Shown here: positions 7,793 to 17,061 of the stretch, in pieces
How positions within the stretch are numbered: position 1 is the first letter of the stretch
How the letters are laid out: each line of letters begins with the position of its first letter
Assembly: GCF_002964605.1 (NCBI RefSeq)
Contig: NZ_PQDH01000004.1
Span: 300,225-364,224, forward strand
From: Vallitalea okinawensis
Lineage (GTDB): Bacteria; Bacillota; Clostridia; Lachnospirales; PQDH01
Length of the DNA stretch: 64,000 nt
Direction: 5' to 3'
Notes under the pieces: model-generated
What the model was told of the DNA's origin: nothing
The model's input: the letters and a program-made list of their open reading frames with translations, nothing else
The model's database searches: none
Translations under genes and position numbers: made by a program

Positions 7793-9145
7793 ATGGTTAA
7801 GAAGTATAAATTAGTAGCAATAATAGCTGGTGTCATTTTATGCTTATTAGGTGGAGCGGCATATTATTTGAAGCCTGTTACTGTGGCAGTCAAAACTATA
7901 ACATCTGAAAACCTTCAACAAACTGTCATTGAAGATGGTGAAATAAAGCCAGTGGATTCATATGCTATCTTTTCAGAAGTCGCTGGTAACATCGAAACAA
8001 TTTATGTGAAAGATGGTCAATGGGTTAAAGAAGGCGACCCTCTTCTTAAGTTGAATACAGATGCTTTAGAATTGAATAAAAGTATCTTAGAAGAAAGATT
8101 AGATGCTACTATCCTTTCATTAGAAAGTCAACTGGATCAATTAAGAAATGAACTTGCAGGTGTTGAACAGCAACATCTGCTAATGAGTCAGCAATTAGAT
8201 ACTGAATTAGATAATCAAACATTAATTCTGGAAGATCTAAATAGACAAAAGATGCTTGCAGATCAGGACTTAGAAGAAGGTCAGGTACTTTTTAAAGAAG
8301 GAGGACTTTCAGAAGACCTGTTAAATACACTGGATGAAGTCGTCAAATCTTTAAACAGTCAAATACAGCAGTTAGAGAATGGTATAAATTCATCAAAGCA
8401 ACAGATGGCTAGCGAAGAAACATCTTACAAAAGCAATCAATCCTTCCTTACAACACAAATTGCACTTTTAGAAGGACAAATTGATGCAAGTAGTGGTGAA
8501 ATCAATATGGAGGTCATCGAGGGAGAATTAACATTAATGAATGATCAAATAGAGAAGAGTCTCATTACTGCTAAAAAGGATGGTCAAGTGACAGAATTTC
8601 TACTAGAAGAAGGCATGAGTGTTGGGCTTGGTACTCTAATATGTAATTTGATTAATGAAGAACAGAAGATAGATAGTTATATTTATTGGGAGGATGCCCT
8701 TTATCTAGAAGAAGGTATGGAGGTCATCATACGTTATCAGAGAAGAGAGCAAAAAGTAGAAGTGCCTGGTAAGATCACTTACATATCACCTACAGCTTAT
8801 AAGCAAGTTTCTGCATTAGGTCTTGAAGAAGAACGTGTCAAAGTGGAGATTCAGAGCGATGAGGTCTTAGAAGGGATGAAACCTGGTTATAAGGTTGATA
8901 TTATCTATCGACTCATGAGCATTAATGATGTCTTCACTGTTCCGGAGACAGCTGTTATGAAGATTGATGGTCAGGATGCTGTTTACGTGATAGAAGATGA
9001 TAAGGTTGTTGCTAAAGAGATTAATAAGGGTATTGAGATTGAGAAGGATATTGTGATCAGTGGAGAAGTGAATGAAGGGGATCGGGTTATTGTCGAACTT
9101 GATTTGGAGAATTATAGTGAAGGACAGAGAGTAAAGGCAAAATAA
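7793..9145 (+). CDS. HlyD/MacA-type periplasmic-adaptor (membrane fusion) subunit
   Basis: 450 residues, 4 bp after the permease stop, with AAGGGAATGA before the ATG. One N-terminal membrane anchor (about 6-26), a first half-lipoyl motif (IYVKDGQWVKEGDPLLKL), a long alpha-helical hairpin rich in Q/L/E (about 95-225), the second lipoyl half (AKKDGQVTEFLLEEGMSVG) and beta-barrel domains. In Gram-positive exporters such subunits are anchored outside the cell and assist the permease. Completes the efflux operon. Confidence 0.9.
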   Translation: MVKKYKLVAIIAGVILCLLGGAAYYLKPVTVAVKTITSENLQQTVIEDGEIKPVDSYAIFSEVAGNIETIYVKDGQWVKEGDPLLKLNTDALELNKSILEERLDATILSLESQLDQLRNELAGVEQQHLLMSQQLDTELDNQTLILEDLNRQKMLADQDLEEGQVLFKEGGLSEDLLNTLDEVVKSLNSQIQQLENGINSSKQQMASEETSYKSNQSFLTTQIALLEGQIDASSGEINMEVIEGELTLMNDQIEKSLITAKKDGQVTEFLLEEGMSVGLGTLICNLINEEQKIDSYIYWEDALYLEEGMEVIIRYQRREQKVEVPGKITYISPTAYKQVSALGLEEERVKVEIQSDEVLEGMKPGYKVDIIYRLMSINDVFTVPETAVMKIDGQDAVYVIEDDKVVAKEINKGIEIEKDIVISGEVNEGDRVIVELDLENYSEGQRVKAK

Positions 9146-9180
9146 AATCAAAATCGGAAGAATATTAATAGTTAATTATT

Positions 9181-9248
9181 ATTAGGGTCAAGCATAGAAG
9201 GAGTTCTATTACGCCAGCAGGGAAGACGTACATGCCTTAAATGTTTGG
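9181..9248 (+). ncRNA. Candidate structured RNA, copy R1 (upstream of spoIIE)
   Basis: Positions 9181-9240 align without a gap to 12142-12201 with 45 of 60 identities. Proposed stem: 9214-9219 with 9242-9248 (one bulge, one G-T), enclosing AAGAC/GCCTT. A second possible stem ATAGAA/TTCTAT is at 9195-9210. It lies 36 nt after the adaptor-gene stop and is followed by a terminator at 9279, so it looks like a 3'-UTR or stand-alone RNA rather than a spoIIE leader. I do not recognise it as a known family. Confidence 0.55.
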
Positions 9249-9278
9249 TTCAATTTATTAATCAATAAAAGAATATGG

Positions 9279-9323
9279 AGCGCATGATCAGAGTTGTATT
9301 AACTGATCATGTGCTTTTTCTTG
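9279..9323 (+). terminator. Intrinsic terminator after the efflux operon and R1 element
   Basis: 13-bp stem, 9279-9291 with 9303-9315 (one G-T), 11-nt loop, followed by TTTT. Confidence 0.9.
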
Positions 9324-9404
9324 TGGCCAAAAAGAGAGAAAGCAAGAAACATGTAGAATGGTATATTAAAAGCGAGAAAACTTTTAGGATATAAATACCA
9401 AATA

Positions 9405-9437
9405 TTGACAAATAATAAATGGAAAATAATGTATAAT
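9405..9437 (+). promoter_or_regulatory. spoIIE promoter: SigA hexamers with a 21-bp spacer and overlapping 0A box
   Basis: TTGACA (9405-9410) and TATAAT (9432-9437) are both perfect but separated by 21 bp. This long spacing is the known hallmark of the Spo0A-activated spoIIE and spoIIG promoters in B. subtilis. On the minus strand TTTGTCAA (9405-9412) overlaps the -35 and fits the Spo0A box. Confidence 0.8.
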
Positions 9438-9475
9438 AATTTTTATCACAATTTATTATTTGGGGGAACGTCATT

Positions 9476-11812
9476 ATGCAAAAGATTATACAAAAGATGA
9501 AGCAAATTTCTATATTCGATGAAAAAGGCCAATATATTGCGATCTGCATTCTAGGGTTTTTTATATCTCGTGTTTCAGTGTATTCATCTCTATTTCTGTT
9601 TTCAGTAGCTTTTTATAGCACTTTTCTAGGAAAGAAAATTGTCAATTATATGTTATTAGGGACAAGCATTCTTGGTTTATTGAGTCTAGGAAACCTTAAT
9701 CTAACGATGAGGTATATCATCGCTCTAGTTCTAATAGGTGCATTTAATGGTTTCATTCTTTATTATAAAAAATCTCTGAGCAAAGTGGGACAAGCCACAG
9801 TATCATCTATACTCTTATTCCTGATTAACCTCGTTTATGTCTTAATGGGCGGCGATCGTAACTTGGCCTTCATGCTGGCTGTTTTAGAATGTGGACTTAA
9901 TTTCATTATGGTCTATGTGCAGAGCTATTTTGTTTACATGGTTGGTAACACACAGAGAAAAACCACCTATAAACAAGAAGAACTCATTGCATCAGTTTTT
10001 GTACTTGCTTTAGCAGTGGTAGGGACTTATGGAATTCAGATTGGTAGTATTCAACTCTTTCTATTCTTATCCTATGGTCTGCTACTATTATTAGGTTATG
10101 TCTATGGTGCCGGTGTTGCATCAACAGTTGGTGTAGTCTTAGGTATTATTGTCAATGTTACTATATACCCTAATCCTTTACTCATTGCTACGTTTGCATT
10201 GTCTGGTATTTTGAGTGGCGCTTTCAGAGAACTGGATAAATGGGCAAGTGCACTGGCTTTCACTATGGGAAATTTAATATTTCACTTCTATTTCAATAAC
10301 GAAATGATTTTTCAAGAGGTTCTTATCCCCATCCTATTAGTCGATTTTACATTTATGTTTTTACCAAAGGATTTAGTTAAGCATGGGCAGATCAAAAGTA
10401 GAAAAAATGAGTTGACAGAAAAAGAATATATGAATAGAGTGCAAGACATAACTCTTCAAAGGCTTGGAACTTTTTCGGATACATTCCAACAATTGGCGGC
10501 TACATTTGAGGATATATCTGAGAAGAAGATGGATCTTAGCAAAAGGGATGTATCCAAATTGATTGATGATGTAGCTGATCAAGTATGTAAGTATTGTGAT
10601 CATATCGATTATTGTTGGAATAAGAATTTTTACAACACCTATCAGACTATCTATAGTATCTTAAACGCTGCTGATGAGAAGGGAACTATTGAATTCAAGG
10701 ATATACCCGAATCTTTTTATAAGCAATGTTATAAATACAAGGATTTTATAAAAGCTACCAATAAGCTTTATGAAATATACCGAATCAATTTGAATTGGTA
10801 TAACAAAGTAATAGACAGTCGGAAAATTGTATCCAATCAGTTAGAAGGCGTATCGAAGGTGATGGAGAATATATCGAGAGATATTAGAAAGGATATCAGT
10901 TTCCAAACCAGCCTAGAGGAGCAGATCGCATTAGCTCTTGAAGAGTTTACAATATATCCTAATGAGGTATTTATCTATAAAGATCATCTTGGTAGTTACA
11001 ACATGGATATTAGTTTAACCAGTGTTTATGATAATACCAAAATTATAAGGAAAATTATATCTGTAGTTGAAGAATATATTGGTAAGCCATGTAAAATTGA
11101 TCAAAAAAGTTACATGGATAAAAAGAACTTTAAGTTATTAATAAAAGAGCGTAACCTCTTTAATGTGTCAACAGGAGTAGCATCAAGGGCTAGAGAAGAG
11201 CTCTCAGGAGATAATTATACTTGCTCAGAAATCTCTATGGGACGTTTTCTTTTAGCTCTATCGGATGGAATGGGGACTGGTTTAAAGGCTAATAAAGAGA
11301 GTTTAACAACAATAGAGTTATTAGAAGAGTTGTTGATGACTGGTTTCGATAATTCTACGGCCATAAAAATGATCAACTCATTATTAATTTTAAAATCAGT
11401 GGAAGAAAGTTTCTCCACATTGGACATTGCTCTCATTGATTTACAAACAGGGTTATGCCAACTTATCAAAATAGGTGGAGCTATGGTTTTTATTATCAGA
11501 AAGGACACCATTATAGCATATGAATCTACATCATTACCAGTGGGGATTGTTGAGAAAATTGAACTTCAAACTTATGATTTTAAATTGCACCATGGAGATG
11601 CCATCATTATGGTGACAGATGGAATTGTGGATGCTCTAGAGAGCATCAATAAAGATATAAATTTAGCATTTAAAGAGATCATGTCTACAATCAATAGTAA
11701 CAATCCTAAAGTCATTGCTAGAAAAATACTGGATAAGGTTAAGCATAAAGCCAATCAAATTGATGATGATATGACTGTTCTTGTCAGTCGAATATGGAGG
11801 GAGAGAGAATAA
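9476..11812 (+). CDS. spoIIE: Stage II sporulation protein E, membrane PP2C phosphatase
   Basis: 778 residues; TTTGGGGGAACG precedes ATG 9476. Residues about 20-330 hold ten or so membrane helices, followed by a central regulatory region and a PP2C-type phosphatase from about residue 565: GDNY, LLALSDGMGTG about 590-600, IMVTDGIVDA about 708-717 and DDDMTVL near the end, supplying the metal-binding Asp residues. The enzyme dephosphorylates SpoIIAA to switch on SigF in the forespore and links to FtsZ at the polar septum. Slightly shorter than the B. subtilis protein (827). Promoter suggests direct Spo0A control. Confidence 0.96.
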   Translation: MQKIIQKMKQISIFDEKGQYIAICILGFFISRVSVYSSLFLFSVAFYSTFLGKKIVNYMLLGTSILGLLSLGNLNLTMRYIIALVLIGAFNGFILYYKKSLSKVGQATVSSILLFLINLVYVLMGGDRNLAFMLAVLECGLNFIMVYVQSYFVYMVGNTQRKTTYKQEELIASVFVLALAVVGTYGIQIGSIQLFLFLSYGLLLLLGYVYGAGVASTVGVVLGIIVNVTIYPNPLLIATFALSGILSGAFRELDKWASALAFTMGNLIFHFYFNNEMIFQEVLIPILLVDFTFMFLPKDLVKHGQIKSRKNELTEKEYMNRVQDITLQRLGTFSDTFQQLAATFEDISEKKMDLSKRDVSKLIDDVADQVCKYCDHIDYCWNKNFYNTYQTIYSILNAADEKGTIEFKDIPESFYKQCYKYKDFIKATNKLYEIYRINLNWYNKVIDSRKIVSNQLEGVSKVMENISRDIRKDISFQTSLEEQIALALEEFTIYPNEVFIYKDHLGSYNMDISLTSVYDNTKIIRKIISVVEEYIGKPCKIDQKSYMDKKNFKLLIKERNLFNVSTGVASRAREELSGDNYTCSEISMGRFLLALSDGMGTGLKANKESLTTIELLEELLMTGFDNSTAIKMINSLLILKSVEESFSTLDIALIDLQTGLCQLIKIGGAMVFIIRKDTIIAYESTSLPVGIVEKIELQTYDFKLHHGDAIIMVTDGIVDALESINKDINLAFKEIMSTINSNNPKVIARKILDKVKHKANQIDDDMTVLVSRIWRERE

Positions 11813-12136
11813 ATGCAAAACAGTCGGGTAATCATGGTAGATGGTAGTCATTCAGGATGGTATGAAAAAGCGATATTTATTTTAACAGAGCAAGGACAGC
11901 AGAAGGATGTATCCAACAATATGGTTGATGAAGCAGAGCGAATTGTTGAGGCTTATCTGAAGAAGCAACTTCGAAATGAAACCAATAATCGTGATTATAA
12001 GGTGAAGCAAAAGGATTATGTTACAACAACGAAAAGAAGGAGTATGAAACCAGAGAGTAGTATTAGATGGATGAGTGTTTTTGCTATAATCAGTATGATT
12101 TTGTGTGCCATAAGTTTAGTTAGTTTTATTCTATAA
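11813..12136 (+). CDS. Small tail-anchored protein of unknown function, coupled to spoIIE
   Basis: 107 residues; begins directly after the spoIIE stop with GGAGGGAGAGAG as ribosome-binding site inside the end of spoIIE, so it is co-translated. Visible features: N-terminal MQNSRVIMVDGSHSGWYEKAIFIL, a basic middle (KVKQKDY, TKRR), and one C-terminal membrane helix (about 84-106), so the bulk should be cytosolic and the protein tail-anchored. It is not yabS or yabT, which follow spoIIE in Bacillus. Context suggests a sporulation role; that is inference only. Confidence 0.75.
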   Translation: MQNSRVIMVDGSHSGWYEKAIFILTEQGQQKDVSNNMVDEAERIVEAYLKKQLRNETNNRDYKVKQKDYVTTTKRRSMKPESSIRWMSVFAIISMILCAISLVSFIL

Positions 12137-12141
12137 TATCT

Positions 12142-12209
12142 AATAGGGTCGAGCATACAAGGTAATCTATTGCGCTGGCTGGAAAGACGTCCGTGTCTTA
12201 GACAGCCAG
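12142..12209 (+). ncRNA. Candidate structured RNA, copy R2 (downstream of spoIIE)
   Basis: Second copy of the R1 element, 2961 bp away. Stem CTGGCTG (12175-12181) with CAGCCAG (12203-12209), seven perfect pairs, encloses AAGAC (12184-12188) with GTCTT (12195-12199) and a 6-nt loop. Compared with R1, three base pairs changed on both sides (C-G to T-A, A-T to G-C, A-T to T-A). It starts 5 nt after a stop codon and is followed by a terminator at 12282. Confidence 0.6.
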
Positions 12210-12281
12210 GCTCACCGTCAATGGTTCGCAACTCCATAGAAGGACGCAACAAAGATTATAATGACATGTATGTATAAAATG

Positions 12282-12320
12282 GCCGCACAATTGCCGATAA
12301 TGACAATGTGCGGCTTTCCT
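12282..12320 (+). terminator. Intrinsic terminator after R2
   Basis: GCCGCACA (12282-12289) pairs with TGTGCGGC (12307-12314), extended by TTG/CAA after a one-base bulge; TTTCCT follows. Confidence 0.85.
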
Positions 12321-12349
12321 AAAGATATATAGCATCCGTGGAGTTTTTC

Positions 12350-12378
12350 TTTACTATTGATATTTTTTATAGTATGAT
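12350..12378 (+). promoter_or_regulatory. SigA promoter for tilS-hpt-ftsH
   Basis: TTTACT (12350-12355), 17-bp spacer, TATGAT (12373-12378). It lies after the terminator at 12282, so tilS has its own start. Confidence 0.6.
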
Positions 12379-12450
12379 ACATATGAGTTATATGCCTTTC
12401 AAAGCAATGTATAGGGAAGCACTAGTAATGACATAAAGTCGGTGAATAAG

Positions 12451-13836
12451 ATGATTAAGAAAGTTAAGGGATATGTTCAACAACATAAGCTTATACAAGA
12501 TATAGATGGAATCGTAGTCGGTGTTTCAGGCGGAGCAGATTCCATTTGCCTTTTAGAAGTATTATGGCGGTTAAAAGAACAATATGGTTATGAATTATTA
12601 GCAGTACATATTCACCATGGAATACGTGGAGCAGAAGCAGATGAAGACCAAATGTTTGTTGAAGCATACTGTAAGCAAAGAGATATAACTTGTCGTTGCT
12701 ATAACTTTGATGTAAAGAAAGAAGCAGCTATTCGAAAACAATCTGAAGAAGAAGTCGGTAGACTTTTACGATACGATGTTTTTCAAAAGGAACTTGCAAC
12801 ATTTAAAAAGGGTGTTATTGCAGTAGCTCATCATCAAAATGACCAAGCTGAAACCATTTTGTTTAATCTACTGAGAGGCTCTGGTCTACTTGGTTTATGT
12901 GGCATGAAACCTAGAAGGGATGACATAATAAGACCACTATTAGGTGTTTCGAGAAAAGAAATAGAAACCTTTCTTGAAAAAGAAGATATTCCTTATCGTA
13001 CTGATTCAACAAATAAAGAAACATTATATTCGCGTAATAAAATGCGTTTAGAACTCATACCCTATATTCAGAATCATTTTAATACTAATGTGATTAAGCA
13101 TCTTAATAAGACAGCAGATCTCTTACGAGATGAAGAAGACTTCTTAGAAAGCCAGGCAAGAAAAGCTTATAAAGATTGCGTTACAAAAAAGAGGAATGAT
13201 TTTTTTATTGATTTAGGAATATTTCTAGAGTTACATTCCTGTATAAAGAGACGTGTACTTCGATTAGTCATGAAAGATTATGTAAGAAACTTAAAAGATG
13301 TTACGTCAATGCATATAGAAGACATATGCCAACTTGCTGAGAATCAAACAGGTAAGCAAATTACCTTGCCAAAAGGTATCATTGTTGAAAAAAATTATCA
13401 TACACTAAAAATTTATCGAAAATCTGAAGATCAAACAATGAATAGCTGTTCTTATGCCATAAAAAACATCCCAGATGTAGTAGAAATACCTGAATTAAGT
13501 CAAAAGGTAACTGTTATTTTATATGATCACCAACAATATCAAGCAAAGTTTAAAAATAACTACACGAAATGCTTTGATTATGATAAAATAGAATATAATT
13601 TAACACTTCGAACAAGACAACCAGGTGATTATATTCATTTAAAAGGGATGAAAGGCAAGAAGAAATTGAAAGATTTCTTTATCGATCATAAAGTACCTCG
13701 GGTACAAAGAGATCAAATTTTATTGTTAGCTCATGGAAGTGAGATTCTATGGATCATAGGTTATAGAGTCAATCACAACTATGTAGTGACAGATGTAACA
13801 AAAAGCTTGATGGAAGTTACAATATCTGAATCTTAG
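12451..13836 (+). CDS. tilS: tRNA(Ile)-lysidine synthase TilS
   Basis: 461 residues from ATG 12451, which has GGTGA at 12441-12445 as Shine-Dalgarno; the in-frame GTG at 12442 lies within that site. Converts C34 of the CAU-anticodon tRNA-Ile to lysidine using ATP and lysine. Seen: PP-loop GVSGGADS about residues 25-32, the N-terminal N-type ATPase domain, then the TilS substrate-binding and C-terminal domains (GDYIHLKGMKGKKKLKDFF). Length fits the Bacillus enzyme. Order spoIIE-tilS-hpt-ftsH is conserved in Firmicutes. Confidence 0.95.
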   Translation: MIKKVKGYVQQHKLIQDIDGIVVGVSGGADSICLLEVLWRLKEQYGYELLAVHIHHGIRGAEADEDQMFVEAYCKQRDITCRCYNFDVKKEAAIRKQSEEEVGRLLRYDVFQKELATFKKGVIAVAHHQNDQAETILFNLLRGSGLLGLCGMKPRRDDIIRPLLGVSRKEIETFLEKEDIPYRTDSTNKETLYSRNKMRLELIPYIQNHFNTNVIKHLNKTADLLRDEEDFLESQARKAYKDCVTKKRNDFFIDLGIFLELHSCIKRRVLRLVMKDYVRNLKDVTSMHIEDICQLAENQTGKQITLPKGIIVEKNYHTLKIYRKSEDQTMNSCSYAIKNIPDVVEIPELSQKVTVILYDHQQYQAKFKNNYTKCFDYDKIEYNLTLRTRQPGDYIHLKGMKGKKKLKDFFIDHKVPRVQRDQILLLAHGSEILWIIGYRVNHNYVVTDVTKSLMEVTISES

Positions 13837-13926
13837 ATTTTTATGACATAATAATGATATGTCTAATAAGTAAGTAGTACATGGTTGCTTAACTGTGAAC
13901 TGTTAGAATTTATGAGGAGGAAAATG

Positions 13927-14460
13927 ATGAAGCACATTCTAGAAAAAGTAGACGTATTAATTTCACAAGAAGAGTTAACAGCAAGAATAAAAGAGTTAGG
14001 TGAGCAAATTTCCAAGGATTATGAAGGGAAAGAGCTTACATTAATCTGTGTGTTAAAAGGTGGCGTCATGTTCATGGTGGACCTTGCAAAAGAAATTACA
14101 GTACCATTAACAATGGACTTTATGGCGGTATCAAGCTATGGAAATGAAAAAGTTTCAAGTGGTATTGTTAAAATTGTTAAAGATCTTGATGAGCCTATTG
14201 AAGGTAAAAATCTTTTAATCGTAGAAGATATTATCGATTCAGGTAGAACACTTCATTACCTTGTAAACATCTTAAAAGAAAGAAAACCAGAAAGTATTAA
14301 AATTTGTACATTACTCGATAAACCTGAACAACGTGTCGTTGATGTAGAAGTTGATTATGTTGGTTTTACTATTCCTGATAAATTTGTATTAGGATATGGT
14401 TTGGATTATGAGCAATTCTTAAGAAATATCCCTTATATTGGTGTAATGAGAGAAGAATAG
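13927..14460 (+). CDS. hpt: Hypoxanthine phosphoribosyltransferase
   Basis: 177 residues. GAGGAGG at 13914-13920 sits three bases from ATG 13924 and six from ATG 13927; the latter gives [13 protein letters not shown]. Salvages hypoxanthine (and guanine) with PRPP. The PRPP-binding motif [14 protein letters not shown] is complete, with the catalytic Asp inside it, and LKGG gives the cis-peptide loop. Usual family length. Between tilS and ftsH as in B. subtilis, and probably in one operon with them. Confidence 0.95.
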   Translation: MKHILEKVDVLISQEELTARIKELGEQISKDYEGKELTLICVLKGGVMFMVDLAKEITVPLTMDFMAVSSYGNEKVSSGIVKIVKDLDEPIEGKNLLIVEDIIDSGRTLHYLVNILKERKPESIKICTLLDKPEQRVVDVEVDYVGFTIPDKFVLGYGLDYEQFLRNIPYIGVMREE

Positions 14461-14538
14461 TGTTAGAAGATCCTTTATAGTTGTTTTATAAAGTGTGGCA
14501 TTATGCCGCCTTTGTTCATGGGAGAGGAGGAACTTCAA

Positions 14539-16563
14539 TTGAAACAATATTACAAAGGATATAGTATATATTTACTTATTATTGTCATCATCTTTTTCAT
14601 GCTACTTTTATTAAATAGCGGATTAAATAGTGCATTAGATACACAGTTATCTGATAATAGTTATCTGGCTTCTTTAGAGGCAGGCAATGTTAAAGAAATA
14701 GTCGTGCAAGAGTATGCAGGTGCTACAGGAAGTGGTATTGCAACGGTTACGATGAATGACAATACTGTAAAAGAATTTAATGTTAGTGATGTTGAAGCAT
14801 TTAGAAAAGAACTTAGAAATTACAGTGAGGTCACTGTTTATACGAAAACAATGAAATCTGAGAATACCATATGGTCTTTGTTATTCCCAATAATAACCAT
14901 GGTCATTATTCTCTTTGTATTCATTTTCATCATGCAACAGGCTCAGGGTGGAGGTGGCGGTAGCAAAGTCATGTCCTTTGGTAAAAGTAGAGCCAAAATG
15001 GTTGTGGATGATAAACGAAAAATAACCTTTAGAAACGTAGCTGGTCTTCAAGAAGAAAAAGAAGAACTAAAAGAAGTTGTTGATTTCTTGAAGAAACCAC
15101 GTAAATTCGTTGAACTAGGTGCAAGGATTCCGAAAGGTGTTTTACTTGTTGGACCTCCAGGTACTGGTAAAACATTATTAGCGAAAGCAGTTGCTGGTGA
15201 AGCTGGTGTTCCATTCTTCAGTATATCCGGTTCAGACTTCGTTGAAATGTTTGTCGGTGTCGGGGCTTCTCGTGTAAGAGACTTGTTTGAACAAGCTAAG
15301 AAAAACTCACCATGTATCGTCTTTATTGATGAGATTGATGCAGTAGGTCGTAAAAGAGGTGCAGGCCTCGGTGGCGGCCATGATGAAAGAGAACAAACTC
15401 TTAATCAATTACTTGTTGAGATGGATGGTTTTGGTGTTAACGAAGGTGTTATTGTTGTAGCAGCAACAAACCGTGTTGATATTCTTGACCCTGCTTTATT
15501 ACGTCCAGGTCGTTTTGACCGTCGAGTGTTTGTCGGTCGTCCTGATGTGAAAGGTAGAAAAGAAATTCTAGAGGTCCATGCAAAAGGAAAACCATTAAGT
15601 GATGAAGTTGATTTAGAAACAGTAGCAAAGACAACATCAGGTTTTACTGGAGCTGATTTAGAAAACCTATTAAATGAAGCAGCTATTTATGCAGCTAGAA
15701 CTGGCCAAAAATTCATTACCATGGCTAACATCAACAAAGCTTTCGTTAAGGTTGCTATTGGTACTGAGAAGAAAAGTCGATTGATTAATGATAAAGAAAA
15801 GCGTATCACTGCTTATCATGAAGCTGGTCACGCTATTATGAATAAAGTTCTATCTGAGATGGACCCTGTTCATAGTATTTCTATCATTCCAACTGGTATG
15901 GCTGGTGGATATACCATGCATATACCAGAAGAAGATACCATGTACATGACTAAGAAATCCATGGAACAACGTATTATTACACTCCTTGGTGGTCGTGCAG
16001 CAGAAGAGTTAATCATAAAAGATGTAACGACTGGTGCTTCTAATGATATACAACGAGCAACAAAGATTGCAAGAGCTATGATTACTAAATATGGTATGAG
16101 CGAAGCCCTTGGACCTATTCAATTTGGTGATGAAAACGAAGAGGTTTTCATTGGTAGAGACTTTGGCCATGTACGTAATTATGGTGAGGATGTAGCTAAA
16201 ACTATTGACTCAGAAATCAAGCGTCTTGTGGAAACTGCATACGATGAGGCGATATCTATACTTAAGCAAAATATGGATATCCTTCATAAGACAGCTGAAC
16301 TCTTATTAGCGAAAGAAAAAGTTACTGGCGACGAATTCGATATGCTTTTTGATGGTAAACCAGTTGAAGAAATACTGGAAGAAGATAGAAAGAAAGTCGA
16401 AGAAGAAAAAGCCCGTAAAGCTAAGATGGAGGAAGAAGAAAGAAAAGCTGAGGAAGAGCGCAAGGCTAGGGAAGCTAAAGAAAGAGCTGAAAAAGCTGAG
16501 CAAGCAAAAGAAGAGGCCGATAAGGACTCTGATGAAGAAGAAAAATTTGATGTTAAGAAATAG
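14539..16563 (+). CDS. ftsH: ATP-dependent zinc metalloprotease FtsH
   Basis: 674 residues from TTG 14539, chosen because GAGAGGAGG lies at 14522-14530; an upstream in-frame ATG (14503) has no ribosome-binding site. Two membrane helices (about 7-26 and 112-133) flank a small extracytoplasmic domain. AAA+ ATPase: Walker A GPPGTGKT about 204, Walker [10 protein letters not shown], second-region-of-homology RPGRFDRR. Protease: zinc motif HEAGH about residue 427. The last 60 or so residues are an unusually long charged Lys/Glu/Ala helix, likely low-complexity coiled coil. Degrades membrane and short-lived cytosolic proteins. Confidence 0.97.
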   Translation: MKQYYKGYSIYLLIIVIIFFMLLLLNSGLNSALDTQLSDNSYLASLEAGNVKEIVVQEYAGATGSGIATVTMNDNTVKEFNVSDVEAFRKELRNYSEVTVYTKTMKSENTIWSLLFPIITMVIILFVFIFIMQQAQGGGGGSKVMSFGKSRAKMVVDDKRKITFRNVAGLQEEKEELKEVVDFLKKPRKFVELGARIPKGVLLVGPPGTGKTLLAKAVAGEAGVPFFSISGSDFVEMFVGVGASRVRDLFEQAKKNSPCIVFIDEIDAVGRKRGAGLGGGHDEREQTLNQLLVEMDGFGVNEGVIVVAATNRVDILDPALLRPGRFDRRVFVGRPDVKGRKEILEVHAKGKPLSDEVDLETVAKTTSGFTGADLENLLNEAAIYAARTGQKFITMANINKAFVKVAIGTEKKSRLINDKEKRITAYHEAGHAIMNKVLSEMDPVHSISIIPTGMAGGYTMHIPEEDTMYMTKKSMEQRIITLLGGRAAEELIIKDVTTGASNDIQRATKIARAMITKYGMSEALGPIQFGDENEEVFIGRDFGHVRNYGEDVAKTIDSEIKRLVETAYDEAISILKQNMDILHKTAELLLAKEKVTGDEFDMLFDGKPVEEILEEDRKKVEEEKARKAKMEEEERKAEEERKAREAKERAEKAEQAKEEADKDSDEEEKFDVKK

Positions 16564-16564
16564 A

Positions 16565-16595
16565 AGAGGAGAGGCGAAAGCCTCTTCTTTCTTAT
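16565..16595 (+). terminator. Terminator after ftsH, possibly shared with the convergent gene
   Basis: AGAGGC-GAAA-GCCTCT (16570-16585) with wobble extension to about 11 bp and T-rich 3' end; the opposite strand also ends in T residues, so it may serve the minus-strand gene at 16613. Confidence 0.8.
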
Positions 16596-16612
16596 ATCAC
16601 TATTTTTTATCA

Positions 16613-17047
16613 CTATTTTTCGTATAAGTTATTGGCTATTAAGTAAGACAAATTTGTGCCGTGGAGCAATTCATCGGATATAATATTAAATAGTAATCCG
16701 ATGTCACTTCTGCTAGGCATACATTTTATAATCATTTGGTAATTTCGTACATTATATTGACAACACATTAAAGCATACTTTAGACCTTCCAAGTAAGATG
16801 ATGGTTCCTCATATTCAAGAGCATCGGTACAAAAGATCATTTGTCCTGTAAATTGATAATAGAGCTCCCTAAATTGACGGCTATGTTTTAATGCATTATC
16901 TCTGATGGAAGTGAGGACTTCCTCATCTTCTTCTGATGGACAGTTTTCTATCATGTAATCATAGAATAGAGAGCACTCTCTTTCGGCAAATATGGCAGAA
17001 TGAATTAGTTTTAATGCAGTATTAAGTTGATCTAAATAATAATCCAT
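16613..17047 (-). CDS. Ferritin-like four-helix protein, second of a tandem pair
   Basis: 144 residues from ATG 17047, with AAGGTGA 6-7 nt upstream (the TTG at 17053 is too close). Paralog of the gene at 17062. Helical throughout, with ferritin-like metal-ligand candidates: ERECSLFYDY in helix 1, LKHSRQ in helix 2, and SDELLHG in the last helix. The second-helix Glu of the ExxH motif seen in the paralog (DEKRH) is here DNALKH, so one di-iron ligand may be missing. Role unknown; a sporulation or oxidative-stress function is a guess. Confidence 0.75.
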   Translation of the reverse strand: MDYYLDQLNTALKLIHSAIFAERECSLFYDYMIENCPSEEDEEVLTSIRDNALKHSRQFRELYYQFTGQMIFCTDALEYEEPSSYLEGLKYALMCCQYNVRNYQMIIKCMPSRSDIGLLFNIISDELLHGTNLSYLIANNLYEK

Positions 17048-17061
17048 AGACAATCACCTTC

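Noticed and set aside
12221..12250. tRNA-like T-arm (GGTTCG) downstream of R2
   Set aside because: No acceptor stem, D-arm or anticodon arm can be placed around it.
16284..16627. Alternative frames over the 3' end of ftsH
   Set aside because: They are shadows of the Lys/Glu-rich tail with biased composition and have no ribosome-binding sites.
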